Shown one piece after another: positions 49,149-61,363 of a stretch of 64,000 nucleotides of DNA. The DNA lies in NCBI GenBank assembly GCA_034440615.1, contig JAOTOM010003135.1, positions 36,001 through 100,000 on the forward strand, written 5' to 3'. The notes below the pieces were generated by a model that was not told where the DNA came from, made no database searches, and was given only the letters and a program-made list of their open reading frames with translations. The position numbers and the translations under genes were made by a program. The stretch's first letter is position 1. Each line of letters begins with the position of its first letter. The DNA is from Ashinkailepas kermadecensis. Its lineage: Eukaryota; Arthropoda; Thecostraca; Neolepadidae.

Positions 49149-49325
49149 CGTGAGAACACAGAGCAATGGGAGCATAATTTTATTAGCACCATTTCGACTC
49201 ACGCCTTTCTCAAGCTACGGACGATTTACATGCATGGGAATATTTAACACTTGTCACTTTTTTGAACACAGGCCACAAGACATAAATCATACAGCATTTC
49301 GCATGCGCTGACACCGAATAAACCA

Positions 49326-50030
49326 AATAGTGAAAAGCAGTAAATTGGAAACAACCAATTAAGTACGACAGTGATGTTTAACCTACCATTTTTCAACATG
49401 ATTCACAATCAGTTTCGCTACAACACTTGCAATTTTGTAACTACCAGAAACACCATTGATATTCTCAGGTGTGGCAATATACGCGGATTCCAGTCTTCCG
49501 ACACACCTTCCCAAGTCCACCACTAAGGACAGATGCTCCTTTCAAATTTGAGAGATGGCCTTCTTGTTGTTATTGGGGTTTAGGGGCGCATGAACTGCCT
49601 AGATGGCCTTCTTCATCGGCATGCACCACCATAGCATTAGAAAGTCTATGGCACCTGAGGTCTGAACGATGTTCCCAAATTTTAGCCCCTACCTCCGCCC
49701 AGCTTCGCCATAGTAACGTTTTCCGCATCCTCTTGCGCAAGGAATTTTGTTGACAATGTTTTTTTTTCGTTCACATTGCGGATCCCTTTCTTGACTATGT
49801 CTTTGATTTTGACCCCTGCCGAGAGACTGATGTTAGTTTTGTCTTTTATGAATCGGGAGATGGTGACTGCTCCGTGATTCCTGTACTGATATGCACCTTT
49901 AAAAAAATCAAAACTCGTTGCTTGACCTTTTTCCTGCACATCACCTTTGTTGATGTGCATGCTGGAGCACCATCGCCATTGTTTTGGGTATAGGAAGTGC
50001 TCCACACAAGCTAGCGAGAAGAAAAAAACT
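49326..50030 (-). pseudogene. Penelope-like element, 3' part, left arm of an inverted pair
   Basis: The minus strand encodes KDKTNISLSAGVKIKDIVKK and a decayed continuation. It is the inverted counterpart of 50800-51357: GACAGATGCTCCTTTCAAAT here answers ATTTGGAAAGGAGCATCTGT-like sequence there. A hairpin retroposon (m2) interrupts this arm at 49566-49600. Confidence 0.7.
49566..49600 (-). mobile_element. Hairpin retroposon copy m2, 5' truncated (35 nt)
   Basis: Minus strand: AGGCAGTTCATGCGCCCCTA followed by AACCCCAATAACAAC. The first half of the hairpin is missing, as expected for incomplete reverse transcription. Exact 13-bp duplications AGATGGCCTTCTT lie at 49553-49565 and 49601-49613. 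The paralogous Penelope-like arm near 51126-51139 has the site without insertion and without duplication. Confidence 0.85.
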
Positions 50031-50099
50031 AGCAAAACCTGTCAGAAATGCTAGGGCAGGTAAGTGATAGCCACATAAGGAATTCCGGCGACTTACTAG

Positions 50100-51357
50100 G
50101 TAGGATCCCAGAGATGGACTTCACCAGAAAAAAAATCTGGCAAGCTTTGACGTGAAATCCTTGTTCACGAATTGGGGAGCCATGGAAGCGGTTTCTATGG
50201 CCTTAGACAAGTCAAATAATTTGGAGCTTCCAGTTCCCAATAGTAATTTCATACAGCTCGTGCGTATGTGTGGAATTTGGAGCACTACAGTTTCAGGGAG
50301 AGGAATATCGTCAAATCAGCGGTCTCACCATTGAGTCCTGTTCTGGCATGTTTGTTTATGGACACCCTCGAGGCCGACAATTATAATTCTATGATTGGCC
50401 CCAACTCCCTTTGGCTGAGATACGCAGATGACGTACTGGTGATTGTTGATCAAGATACTGATCCCGATGCGGTCAACACAAATACTAATGCTGTGCATCC
50501 ATCGATTCAATTAGTTAGAAAAAGATAATGAGGCCGAAGTTGCTTTCTTGGACACACTGATCAAGCGCTGTGACAGCAGATGCACATTTACAGTGTACAG
50601 AAAGCCCACTAACAAAAACGATATTTTGCACTATTCGGGTTACAGCCATGAAACAAAAACAGGGGTCCTAATGGGTTTTTTCTTAAGGGCTTATATAATT
50701 TGCAGTCCTGAGTGCATCGCAGAAGAATTGTCTTCAAGGAGTCTTTCAAGTTGCTGAAATATCTAGAGGGTCTGATGGTGACGTTGCGCCAAAAAGCTGA
50801 AAGGTGATGTGCATGAAAAAGACCAAGCAACGAGTTTTGGCAAAAGGTGCATATCAGTACCGGAATCACAGTGAGCAGTAACCATCTCCCGACTCATAAA
50901 AGACAAAATTAACATCAGTCTCCCAGCAGGGGTCAAAATCAAAGACATAGTCAAGAAAGGGGCCCGCAACGTGAACGCAAAAAGCATAGTCTACACAATT
51001 CCTTGCGCAGGATGTTGAAAAAGTTACTATGGGGAAACAGGATGTGGGGGGGGGGGGAATAGGGCTAGAATTAGGGACATCGTTCAGACCTCAGATACTT
51101 TCTAATGCTATGGTGGCGCATGCCGATGAAGGCCACCTCCCAAAATTGGAAAGGAGCATCTGTTCTTAGTGGTGGACTTGGGGAGGGGTGTCGGAAGAAT
51201 CCGCGTGCATTGCCACACGTGAGAATATCAATGGTGTTTCTGGTAGTTTCAAAATTGCAGTGTTGTATCGGAACTGATTGTGGAACATGTTGACAAATGG
51301 TAGGTCAAACATCACTGTCGTACTTTTGGTTGTTCCCAATTTACCGTTTTCAGTATT
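50100..51357 (+). pseudogene. Penelope-like reverse transcriptase with GIY-YIG remnant
   Basis: Motif A is SFDVKSLFTN (near 50140), then PLSPVLACLFMDTLEA, the catalytic RYADDVLVI (near 50420) and AFLDTLIKRCD, TVYRKPTNKND and RAYIICSPE, the usual order of a Penelope-like RT. Downstream KIKDIVKKGARNVN and VYTIPCAGC, then SYYGET, mark the start of the GIY-YIG domain. Several frameshifts and a TGA after CAGC break the gene. The 5' end is missing. Its 3' half is paired with the left arm in head-to-head order. Confidence 0.8.
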
Positions 51358-51512
51358 GCCACACCTACGCCAAGCCTAAACCCGATATACATTTTTTTAA
51401 TGGTCTTTAGTGGCGCCTCGATCTTTTTTTCGTCGCATCTTGGACTTCCCACCAGACCAAAACATCGCGCAACCGGTTCATCAACCTACCCCGCTATAGG
51501 GGCAGGTTGCTA

Positions 51513-51570
51513 TGGTTTGTTTATTGGGGTTTAGGGGCGCATCGACTGCAGTGGTCATGTGGCGCCCATT
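51513..51570 (-). mobile_element. Hairpin retroposon copy m3
   Basis: Minus strand begins AATGGGCGCCACATGACC and ends CCCCTAAACCCCAATAAACA. The stem GGGCGC/GCGCCC is intact. Direct repeats AGGTTGCTA lie at 51504-51512 and 51571-51579. Confidence 0.85.
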
Positions 51571-51579
51571 AGGTTGCTA

Positions 51580-53106
51580 CTGACGATGGGGCAGGTTGAT
51601 AAAATGTAAGTTAAATAAAATAGATTATCCACAGGTGGCATTAGCTTACGCCATCTGAAAGGCTCATATTTCACACGTAGTAATAATACTGGTTCAGGTC
51701 TTGGTTGACCATAGCTCATTGGCCATTTCATTATGAGGACGCAAACGTTCATTCCGTAGTTGCACCTTTTCCTTCCTTCCGTGATTTTCTTCTGGTAAGG
51801 AACGCCCGTAGAAATATTGAACAAGATTAACTTGCAACAGTTTAAGCAAAGGTGGTTGAGACAAGCGCAATACGTCAGAACAATTAAAAATACGACTGAT
51901 ATATAATTGTTTGAGATAACCTTTATGCGCGCAATCTGTGCCCCAAAAGACCATCACCCCTTCAGAACATGGGCACAACTAACCAATCTCTCACCACATG
52001 CGTTCAATGCCATCCTATGTAAAAACTGGCTCAACTTCCCCTACTTCATGTTTACTATTATTTGTGCAGGCTCATAAAGCCCATCTCCAGTCATCCGAGG
52101 AAGTGGGGCAGTCGGCCGTATGCATATGCCGCACCTCCACGCCGCAGACCGCAGTTGAGTCAGCGTGACATTGAGGACGCCGCTCGTGATGGCCAGCGCA
52201 GCCGTAAATAGGCGCTTGGAGGCCGCGACAAGACTCGCATCGAACGTCACAAAATTGGATGGTCGGATACCGTCCCAGGTCGGCGGCATCGACCCAGAGC
52301 CTTCTGGCGTTCAAAAACGAGCGAACTGTCCTAGCAGCACAATTCTTCACAAAATTCAAAACCAATATCACATCTAGTTAATCCTTACCTGGGACTATTG
52401 GTTCGCCGGCTAGCACCTTGAGTTACCTGTCATATTTTTGGGACAATGTTAATAGGCCCGGCACAGATAAAGCCATCCTCCCAGCTACAATTAGGGGGGG
52501 GGGGGGGAGTGGCCGAGACGAAAATATAGTCTACAGGAAAAATCCATTTCGCGCCATCTGATACCAGCGACAGACGTTTGGAGGAACTCGACAATAACGC
52601 TGGGCACCGTAATAAGGCCACCAGCACAACAGCAACCGACGAAGGTCAGGGAACCATGCCAAGGCCCCCACCCCTTAGTCCACCTGTAACTGACGCAACG
52701 CCAACATCGGCCACGCTCCAGGAAATAGCTCCGACACAGAAGCCGTCCGAGAGTCGAAGCGGAGAAGAGTCGACTGATCGATATTCATTCAGATCGCTAT
52801 TCATCTCGCCTACGACAAATGGTACACCCGACGCCCCGCCATTTCCACGTGGGATGGCGCCAACGGCCGGCGTTAATAGCAGGGGAAGCGAAGAGCACAG
52901 TGGAAGGGCCAAGACCGCAAAGCCGAATAGTAAGTCGTGTGACACCATGCGCCTGGTGTGCAGGCTATCTTACGTTGTTGTTTGTGGCTTTACGACGCAC
53001 AAAGCAGCTGACGCCAGCGACCCTTGGATTCGGTGGTGTGCGGACGGGCGTGCACCGCATGTACAAACAATGAAAAATTGGTGAATAACGCGCACAAGTG
53101 GCATGT
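51580..53106. other. Mostly non-coding stretch with one weak exon candidate
   Basis: No element recognised. A G run lies near 52494-52507. The plus-strand frame at about 52560-52928 is described separately. Confidence 0.4.
52560..52928 (+). CDS. Weak candidate exon, Pro/Ser/Thr-rich, unknown
   Basis: One frame is open from before 52578 and reads PPPLSPPVTDATPTSATLQ and onward with no domain. A good donor-like GTAAGT follows at about 52932. A possible acceptor (CTGATACCAG) lies near 52566. Low-complexity composition and the absence of partner exons keep confidence low. Confidence 0.15.
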
Positions 53107-53116
53107 GCCGCCAGAT

Positions 53117-53170
53117 GGTTAGTTAGTTATTTGGGCTTTAGGGCGCTTCAACCAGAATTGATCATTCGCG
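53117..53170 (-). mobile_element. Hairpin retroposon copy m4
   Basis: The tail end is well kept (plus strand TTAGTTAGTTATTTGGGCTT, TAGGGCGC), while the far side of the stem has decayed. Exact 10-bp direct repeats GCCGCCAGAT lie at 53107-53116 and 53171-53180. Confidence 0.8.
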
Positions 53171-53180
53171 GCCGCCAGAT

Positions 53181-56100
53181 TGTTAGCGATGGTGTAACGC
53201 AGGGCAGAATTATGTACTGTACGCCCACATCTGATAATGCGGAGTCATGATCAAGGTGCCGTTAGTGTGCCATGAGCCATTTGAGAGCAGTGGAGCGTTT
53301 TTACGGCCATACTAAGCAGGAGCGTACAGGCTCCGAGATGAAGCTATGCTCGGAACGCCACTCCAGTCAACGCCCCATGCGGTACGGGTGCGGCAGTTAG
53401 CAATCCCGATACCAAACACTCGCTCTATCCGTGTGCATCAGTAGTAGGCCGACCTACGTTCTCTGCCAGTTCTCCGGCCTCCCGAGTGCAGCAGAGTTCC
53501 GATCGCAACAGCCGCGCCGCAACTTACTTCGCCTGTGACGGTCGTCATGGTGCCGAGTTGTCACTCACCTGCAGCGGCGCGCTGCCACCTGCCGGCTACT
53601 CACCGTCACTACAGCGTAGTCCTGAAACATGAGCGGCGCACCCTACGCGCTCGGACCGCCGCGCGCCAGCATAGTCAGGGCCAGCCGGCGCTAGTGTGAA
53701 TCGTGTACGCGGTGTGCGACAGTGTAGTGCATCAGTTGGAGACGTCATAGTCATACTCCCATGTTTCAACTGGCTCAGACGACTGCAGCCATGAGCAGCA
53801 GGTCTGCAGTGGATATATGATTAGTCCATTATTGAAACGGCAACGGCCCCGATGCATTTATGGTTTTGCTTCGCAACCAGATCGTGCATAGTTTCCAGAC
53901 GCAGTGATGGCAATGTTGATTGTACTTCAGGGGCACGTCGGGCGAGAGGCTATGTCGCACCCTGTCAGAGGTAGTGGTAGATAAGCTATTTACAGTCGGG
54001 ACTGACTGGATAACGGACACCATGATTGGTCATCGGCTCGTGCCTTAAATCATTCCTTATTGCAGAAATTTTGATGGGTATCCATGCTCATGAATAGCAA
54101 CTAACGCACCCCTGAAGTCTAATTGCCTAATAGTATAGTATTCGGCAAGATGAGTAGCAGCGCTCACCGAGGTGAGCCACAGACAAAACTGAGAGGCGAG
54201 CAGTGCGAAAATGAGATTATCACCATGATGTCTCGAACGATGAGGGATACTGGATGTGGTTGCGCGATGTCGACAGTAGCCCCTAAATCACGTTCGTATT
54301 TCTCGTGGTCTCTGTATGGAAAATCGCTTCGAGTTTCCAGATCGCTCCTGTGGGAAAGAAGTCTTAAAACTGGACCAGACAAAGATATTTACCCCTCATT
54401 ACAGGTGTGATTTAGCTACATGATTAGCCAGCTAAAGCAGGAGCGACCTGGGCACGACAGCCTGGTTTGAAGGATCTGGACTTACGGCCATGGCTCTGCC
54501 TGTGAATATTCTTGGATCCCAGCTTGGTACCCGTGTTCAACTTGGCCGAAACTTCTAGCGTTCCCTGTTCTCTTGGCCTTCTAGTGGCTTCAGGTCGGTG
54601 ACCTTGACTTTCGATTTCTACCTCTTCCCTCGCAGATGACTTTTTTCGAGATTTTCTGTGGCGTTTCGAATGGCACACGCTTGGCTTTCTTAACCAGGTG
54701 GGTCACTTCTAACTTCTGCCATGCCCAATCTTCCACTTCTCTTAAATCTTAAAAAGAGCAAAACTGGAATTAGTGCCGATCTAAAAGGGCCTTTATTGTA
54801 ACACCTCAGTATGATGATACGTGCGCTGACAGAGCGGCGGGCGCGGCGTGCCGTCCAAACACTGCTCGCCCTGACCCCGGCACACCGCGACCGCCGAGCC
54901 CTCCGCACTGCCACCGAAAATGAACACCACTGAATGCCCGCGTCGGAGCCACCTTACACACCACCACTCAGACTCAAGCAGCGACCAGCCTGCTTGGCCC
55001 CACCATCGTCCTGCCACTCACGCACGCATTCACTCGCGCACACACTCGGGCAGACACACAGGGTGCGGCACACGCAGATCATGGTGGGGCGTGCACACGC
55101 GCGCCGGCCGGCCGGCCGTCGGTGGCGGCGAGCGACACGCCGACTGGCGCCGCCGAATTAATGCACAGACAGTGGCGACCCGACGGCCGATACACAGACA
55201 GAGGGGCGCCGAGAGGCGGCGCGCCCACACGGCGCCAGACGCCGGCGGCCGCCGCTGGCCGCTCAGTACCTGTACCGACCTGCAAGATCAGAGCACAACA
55301 CAATTACACCCCGCACCGCGCTTCAGCGCGCGGCCGCGCCACCAGCGCTGCCACCCACAGCACAGACGTTCGATCACCCACAGTGCATCAATGGGTCGAC
55401 GGGACAACCGAGCAGAACTGGTTCTCTCTCGTGTGTTCCGTTGGTGGTGGTGGGTAGCTATTTATTTGGATAGCTACCCACTGCAAGTTGCGTCGGATAC
55501 TGAAATTCGTGAACACTGAATGCCACATGGGCACTACCAAAACATCAGATTGCAATTTAATTCCGACAAGTTCGTACGATACCTAGCACCCTCATGAAAA
55601 ACAACCACCTACAAATTTTCCGCCAATGAGGCTACTCCGGTATTAATCTAGTAACATCGAAACTGTTAAAGCTGAACTATTATGCCCAGTTTTTGGAGAA
55701 CAAATCAACTTCTCATGCATGCACGTACGCATTTGTGACATTCCTGTGGAACATGTTAACAGCGATTTTCACTATGCATGACGAATTTCAGGAGGTACCT
55801 TTGAAGTTGAGAATTTGGTCACCATCGAACAACTCTTGAACAATTACCGCATGCAATGACTTCTAGGAACTCGCCTACGTGCTTGCCAACAGTGCTTGCG
55901 CGATAATTCACCTACTAGCTGCCGCTTCCGCAACCACAACATCCAGATCTCCCCACTGATAGTCTCAATATGTCTTTCATTGCACTATCCTGCGCACGTC
56001 TTCTAACCCAACAAAACTATAATTAATCCGCTATTTACCACCAACAACACTGCTAACTTTGCTGCTACCATCAACAACACTGCTAAATGTGCGACAGCGG

Positions 56101-56912
56101 AGGTTCGTGGTTCGTTTAGTCTACCCGTGCCGCAGAGTACAGCGCACTGCGCGTGCCCCAACTATCCACCAGATCAGGCTGAACTATCACATTAGCGCCG
56201 TCGCTGTGGCTGGAAACCTACACCTCAACTGAAGCTGAACACATCCAGCAGTGACAGGCTACCAGCGAAAGAGTCGACGAATCGGCACACTGCATAACTT
56301 ACGGCGATCGTGCAGAACACCGGCAATTAAAACTGCGATACCTCCACAGTGCTGCCCCCGGGAATGCCGGAAATCATCGGGCGACAAATATGCAAAGATG
56401 TTATTAGCTGGATGAAAACAAAATCTACGAACGAGTGAACTCCACAACTTATGCCAGGAAAAACAACATTGGAACCCATGGGGAACATGCAACGCGGACA
56501 AAAAACCCAGCAAATTCCTTGAATGTAGGATGCATTAATTTATCACATTGCATCTCACGATACAAGCACAGACCATTCATGCCATGCAGGTACCACTCCA
56601 CTTCGAAGGAATGGAGGCACGGCAACGAAGACATTACACGTTCACCCAGCATACATCGCACAATACTGCCTCTTAAAACTGTAGTCGCACACCCACATAG
56701 CAGAATCTTGCATGCAACATTCTCACCTGCACAGCTACACTGCCACATGCCCCAGCTGAACACGGCGCACCCACCACAAATGTCTAATTCCCACAATCGC
56801 CATACACCCATCCACCACATGTGGCCGTATCGTGTCCGGAGACGTAACAGTCCAGCACCCGTCCGGCGACTGACCAACTCCCAGCGGGTGGACGTACCTC
56901 CGTTCTGCTCAC
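53181..56912. other. Region downstream of the last visible tra2 exon
   Basis: No clear exon. 53450-53720 and 54830-55380 are GC- and CpG-rich. The minus-strand frame at 54424-54678 (SKRHRKSRKKSSAREE and onward) is basic and Ser-rich, but I cannot tie it to tra2. A terminal tra2 exon, 3' UTR and polyadenylation site may lie here unseen. Confidence 0.35.
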
Positions 56913-57214
56913 CTCCGTAGTCCTCACGACGCGGCGAGTAGGAGCGGCTGCGCGAGCGCCGGTAGCTGCGACGACCTCCGCCGCCACCTCCTCCACCTCC
57001 TCCACCACCACCGCCGCCGCCGCCGCCGTAGTAGGGCGACGGCGAGCGGCGATAGTCGTCGCGTCCGCCGCGGTAGTCGTCGCGGTAGCCGTAGTCGTCG
57101 CGGTAGTCGCGGCGGCCGTAGTCGCGCCGATCCTCGTACCGGTCGTGGTGACCGCCGTATCCTCCGCCGTACCCGCCACCGTAACCGCGGCGACCGCGCG
57201 AGCGACGCGGGAAC
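56913..57214 (-). CDS. tra2: tra2 exon D: Gly/Arg/Tyr-rich region and second RS domain
   Basis: The first base completes Gln, then [41 protein letters not shown], a tract of about 18 Gly and [20 protein letters not shown]. The most likely donor is GGAG|GTGAGC at 56912, close to where known Tra2 proteins end, so the last exon may encode only a few residues. Without that splice the frame stays open to 56449 with an unrelated tail. Confidence 0.85.
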
Positions 57215-60200
57215 CTGGGTGTTGCCCCACGCACATTTGTCTGCTGTGTTATTGTTCACATGCGCAGCAGATGCGGCCGAACGTTGGGCCAACACACAAT
57301 CATGGAGTGAAGAGTTTGAGGGACAAGTGACACTAGAGCACACTAGTCCGTCATTGACTGGGAACGGATAGGTGGGACACCCACGGCAAATACCGACCAG
57401 CTTGTGGTCATAAACGAAATAAAACGCGGGAAAAACAGATAGACTGGTTTTGTTCAGGTCAATGGTTTCAACTGGCTACAACCCACTAAAATCAAACTTT
57501 ACTGGACACAGCTGACTGGGCATACCATCAACATTACAAACGCCTCGAACGTATTGGATACGCGACATTCTGGAACATGATGACATACATGACACTAAGA
57601 TCCAATCATCACAGATATTACACTATATTAGTTATTTGGGTTTAAGGCCGCCTCGAAAAAAAGAAGATCATTTAGCGCCCATAACGTTCATCTAGCATAC
57701 TAGAATCCCAAGGAATGGCGGGGGGTGGCCGATTGATTAAGGTGTTGAGCTCTGGGTACCAAAGGTCCCGAGTTCAACACTCACACGGCTCGGGACATTT
57801 CCCAATCCCGCGGCCCACCGGCGACACGGTGTGGGCGGCGCCATTAGCCGTGAATGTGCATGAAGTGCGTCGTAAACCACCCGATAAACAAACAAACAAT
57901 CCCATGGAGTGTTACTGAGGTGAGTATATGGCCTTAACTCCCATCGCTCTTTGGAACCTGAATATGTTACGGGAATGAATGATTTTCAAGTCATCTGCTA
58001 GCACGTTGCGATATGTTAGATGTCTGGTCCTATTTCCGTAGAACAACCTTCGCCACCTTGAACAGTGTTAGCATGAGAAAAGCACATGTCGCACCGTGAG
58101 GGCTTCCAGACAGCGGGGGCACTTGAGTTTCTCTTTCCCGCAGAGAAGGCATTGGTAAGTTGCGTGTGTGGCCAGTTCGCAGTCTACATAGCATACACAT
58201 CGCAGGTTGGGGTCTCTGGGCTGCCCATTTCGCTGCGGAATCGCCTCGCTCATTTGCATAATTTCATTTTGCATGACTCAGTACCCAGCACAAACAAACT
58301 CCTTTCCCGTTTCGTTCCGTTCCTGGTCGTCGGAAACCAACCAGGACATACAACGTGCCAAAGACAGGGTTACAACTTAGGTCAATCGCGGATTTAAGAC
58401 CAGAAGGAAGAGCAAAGTGGGTAACTGCACCCATGTTTAAAAGGGAGATGGCTTCGTCCAGAATAAAACTCCACAGCTCGGGGACGAGAGCTTATAAAGG
58501 CACATCCCCACGCGAAGTGGTGAGCGTTGAAGTCGCCGAGGAGCAAGACAGGCTGGGCCAGTTGGAGCATCAGGCGACTGAGCTCCACAGACGACAGCGA
58601 ATGTTCAGGAGGAAGATAGATAGAGCATATTCTTATTGCATGACGAATGAATCTGTTGGTAGTAGCGACTGCTCGGAGAGAGGTATCCAGCGGTACCCCC
58701 TGACAAGGAGCGTTATGGTGAACAACTACAAGTACACCTCCGTGCGCAATAGCCTCCGATGTCATTTTTTTTGCAATAACAATATTTTTAGGTGGAGGAA
58801 GGAGTGCGGTGCTAGCTTTGTCTCTTGGAGACAACCATATGGCAGTGCTGCCTTAAAACCGTCTCGAGGGGCCGCGGTAGCTCAGTTGGTAAAGCGTCGG
58901 ACTCTTGATGCAAGATGGTGGGTTCGAATCTCATAACCGACGGCATTTACCGAGTCCACCCGCGACCAATCGGCGTGAGAGTTGGTCGGTTGGTTGGTTA
59001 TTTGAGTTAGTTAGTTATTAGGCTTTAGGGCCACACTACATCGGTCATGCGCCGGTTGGTTATTTGAGTTTTAGGGCGCATCGACTCGGTTCGGTCATTT
59101 AGCGCCCATATCGGCGTGAGAGGTTGGCGACGCTATATAACCTGGCGGTTGAATGCGTCGTAAAAGAACCCAAGGTTCTTCTAAAACTGTCTCGAGCTCG
59201 GCCATGTTTGTACGAACCCCCTGCAGTTCCATTGTAAAATGACAGGCATTAAAGCTAGTTTGGGGCACAGCTAGTTTGGGGTGAGAGACGAGATGTTCTG
59301 GAACACAGCTGGGCTGCGAGTCCTCTGCGCCCCACATGGCAGTACTGTAAACCCATATGCGTAACGAATACCCACTTAACGAAAAAATAATGCAAGGCTG
59401 GCACCGTTCAAGCTGACCAGCATGCGCAGAATGGAGTGGAGGTTGGTTGGTTATTTGGGCTTAGGAGCGCATCAACTGCCTCGGTCATACAGCGCCCATA
59501 ACGGAGTGGAAGTGCATGCTGGAGGGCATTCGGTCAATCACCAATCATAATTTGGGTCCGCGATGCAGCCAAATCCACACAACCGATCACTCACTGCGAC
59601 GGTCGTCCCATGTAGATGCCTGGTGTAGGCGTGTGAGGCCGCTTGGTGATGGAGAAGTCGACACGGATCTTGCGGTTGTCGATCTCGATGCCGTTGCAGT
59701 CATCTTTGGCACGCTTGGCGTCGTCGACGTTCTCGTAGTAGACGAAGGCGAATCCGCGCGACCGGCCGGTCTGCAGTGGTGGTAACACGGCAGTGGTATC
59801 AACACGTGCGGGCGAGTGGCGTGATGGGCGAAACAACAGACGAGACGATATCACAATGCCCCGAAATGCCACGACCTATGTCAGAAGCTACCACTTGCAA
59901 ATTATAATATTTTTACTTCCTCTGCTTGGGAGTAGGGAATAAATTCAAGAAATGACTTCTTGTGGAATCGTATGGCATTTGACTACAGCAACGTTTACCC
60001 GTAGTCTACTCCATGTCAGATTTCTAACATTTGTGTCGTCAGGACCTTACTGACAGTCGCCACTGTTCACCGTTAGACGCAATCTCCTGCCTGCCGCGTT
60101 GCCAGCATATTTCGACGTGTTCATCTGGAACATTCCAACTGTACATGGGACCAATTTCAGGACAGCAGGGCAGCACAGCTGGATATGGGGAATATGGACA

Positions 60201-61294
60201 TGGCTCCTGACGGCCTGGCTGGCCGCTTGGCTTGATATAACGCTCTTAACCACCGGTCACGTGACAGATGTTCGGCACGCTCGCGTCCCACACCGTGCTC
60301 CAGCCGACGGCGGATCGTCACACACACACACACACGTGGTGTTCGGCACGCTCGCGTCCCACACCGTGCTCCAGCCGACGGCGGATCGTCACACACACAC
60401 ACACACACGTGGTGTTGGTCTCGACCGCATCGCAAACTCGTGGTAGCAACATTTCACAGTGCATGAATATATCTCCGGAAAGATGAAACGGCCCGCCTAC
60501 TGAGACACCCGCTGAGCTGCGGCCCCCGCACTGAGACACCCACCTGAGCTGCAGCCCATCCACTGAGACACCCACCTGAGCTGCAGCCCATCCACCGAGA
60601 CACCCACTGATACACCTGGTTGCAGCCCACCCACTGAGCTGCGGCCGGCCCGTTCCCCAATTATCAGCCGACCACCGGCGACGTGGCCGGGCCACTGACC
60701 TGCGCGTCCGTCACGATGGTGATCTCATCGATGTTGCCGTACTTGGAGAACACGTCGCGCAGGTGGCGCGTCTGCGTGTACAGACTCAGACCGAACACGC
60801 CCAGACAGCGCGTCGCCGATGGGTTGTCCTGCCGAGACCGAGTGGACGGCGTCACATGGGCACAACACACGCCCGGCTGTCACACACCCGACGCCACAAA
60901 CGGTGTCGGCACCTGCATCGCCCCGAGCCGATGAAGGTGCCCGGATGTCAGCTGTCAGGCCGATGATCGTTCCGTTCTCAGACGAGGACATTGACAGTAC
61001 GGCCAGGTCAACGCGACGACAGACAATCACCAGTAATATTACATACCGGTACGCAATGCATCTAAATACTTCAATGGTATGTGAGCGGTCTGGGAGCAAG
61101 GACGCGACACAAATACGAAACAAAACACACGAAAGCAACAATGAGATGCACCACCAAGGGCTCCGGGTTCCAAGGTAATTTGCTACGTCAATTGACTGCC
61201 CCTTCGGCAAGATGAATGTGTGTATGTGTGTATATGTATGTATGTATGTATATATATATATATATATACACATACATATACATACATACATACA

Positions 61295-61363
<69 letters not shown>

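Larger units (their letters stand above)
58869..59181 (+). mobile_element. tRNA-Lys-like SINE (copy B), host of nested insertions
   Basis: The head GCCGCGGTAGCTCAGTTGGT ... GGACTCTTGATGC ... GGGTTCGAATCTC folds like a tRNA, with CTT at the anticodon place (Lys-like). The acceptor stem GCCG/CGGC is largely kept. The body CGCGACCAATCGGCGTGAGA is shared with copy A. The 3' domain is CGACGC (59128-59133) pairing GCGTCG (59155-59160), then TAAAAG. Target duplications TAAAACCGTCTCGAG and TAAAACTGTCTCGAG lie at 58854-58868 and 59182-59196, inside the LINE endonuclease sequence. The SINE itself is split by m6. Confidence 0.85.
57920..59340 (-). mobile_element. I/Jockey-like LINE in a tra2 intron, internally deleted
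   Basis: Same strand as tra2. From the right: [16 protein letters not shown] (start of EEP endonuclease, near 59220), a SINE interruption, then [20 protein letters not shown] and [16 protein letters not shown] (58840-58394). After a short remnant the sequence jumps to [17 protein letters not shown] (58068-58120), the Cys/His block at the end of such ORF2 proteins, and to [15 protein letters not shown]. Reverse transcriptase is missing, so the copy carries a large internal deletion plus several stops. Known families of this type integrate by target-primed reverse transcription. Confidence 0.75.

Noticed and set aside
51395..51445. Possible decayed hairpin retroposon (TCTTTAGTGGCGCCTCGATC)
   Set aside because: Only one short block matches; neither the second stem half nor flanking repeats are present.
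52965..53040. Possible further copy of the SINE 3' domain on the minus strand (GTGCGTCGTAAAGCCAC)
   Set aside because: TGCGTCGTAAA is present, but the partner half of the stem is not convincing and no direct repeats were found.
54424..54678. Basic, Ser-rich minus-strand frame as the last tra2 exon
   Set aside because: Its sequence does not resemble a Tra2 C-terminus, and no acceptor in the right phase could be supported.
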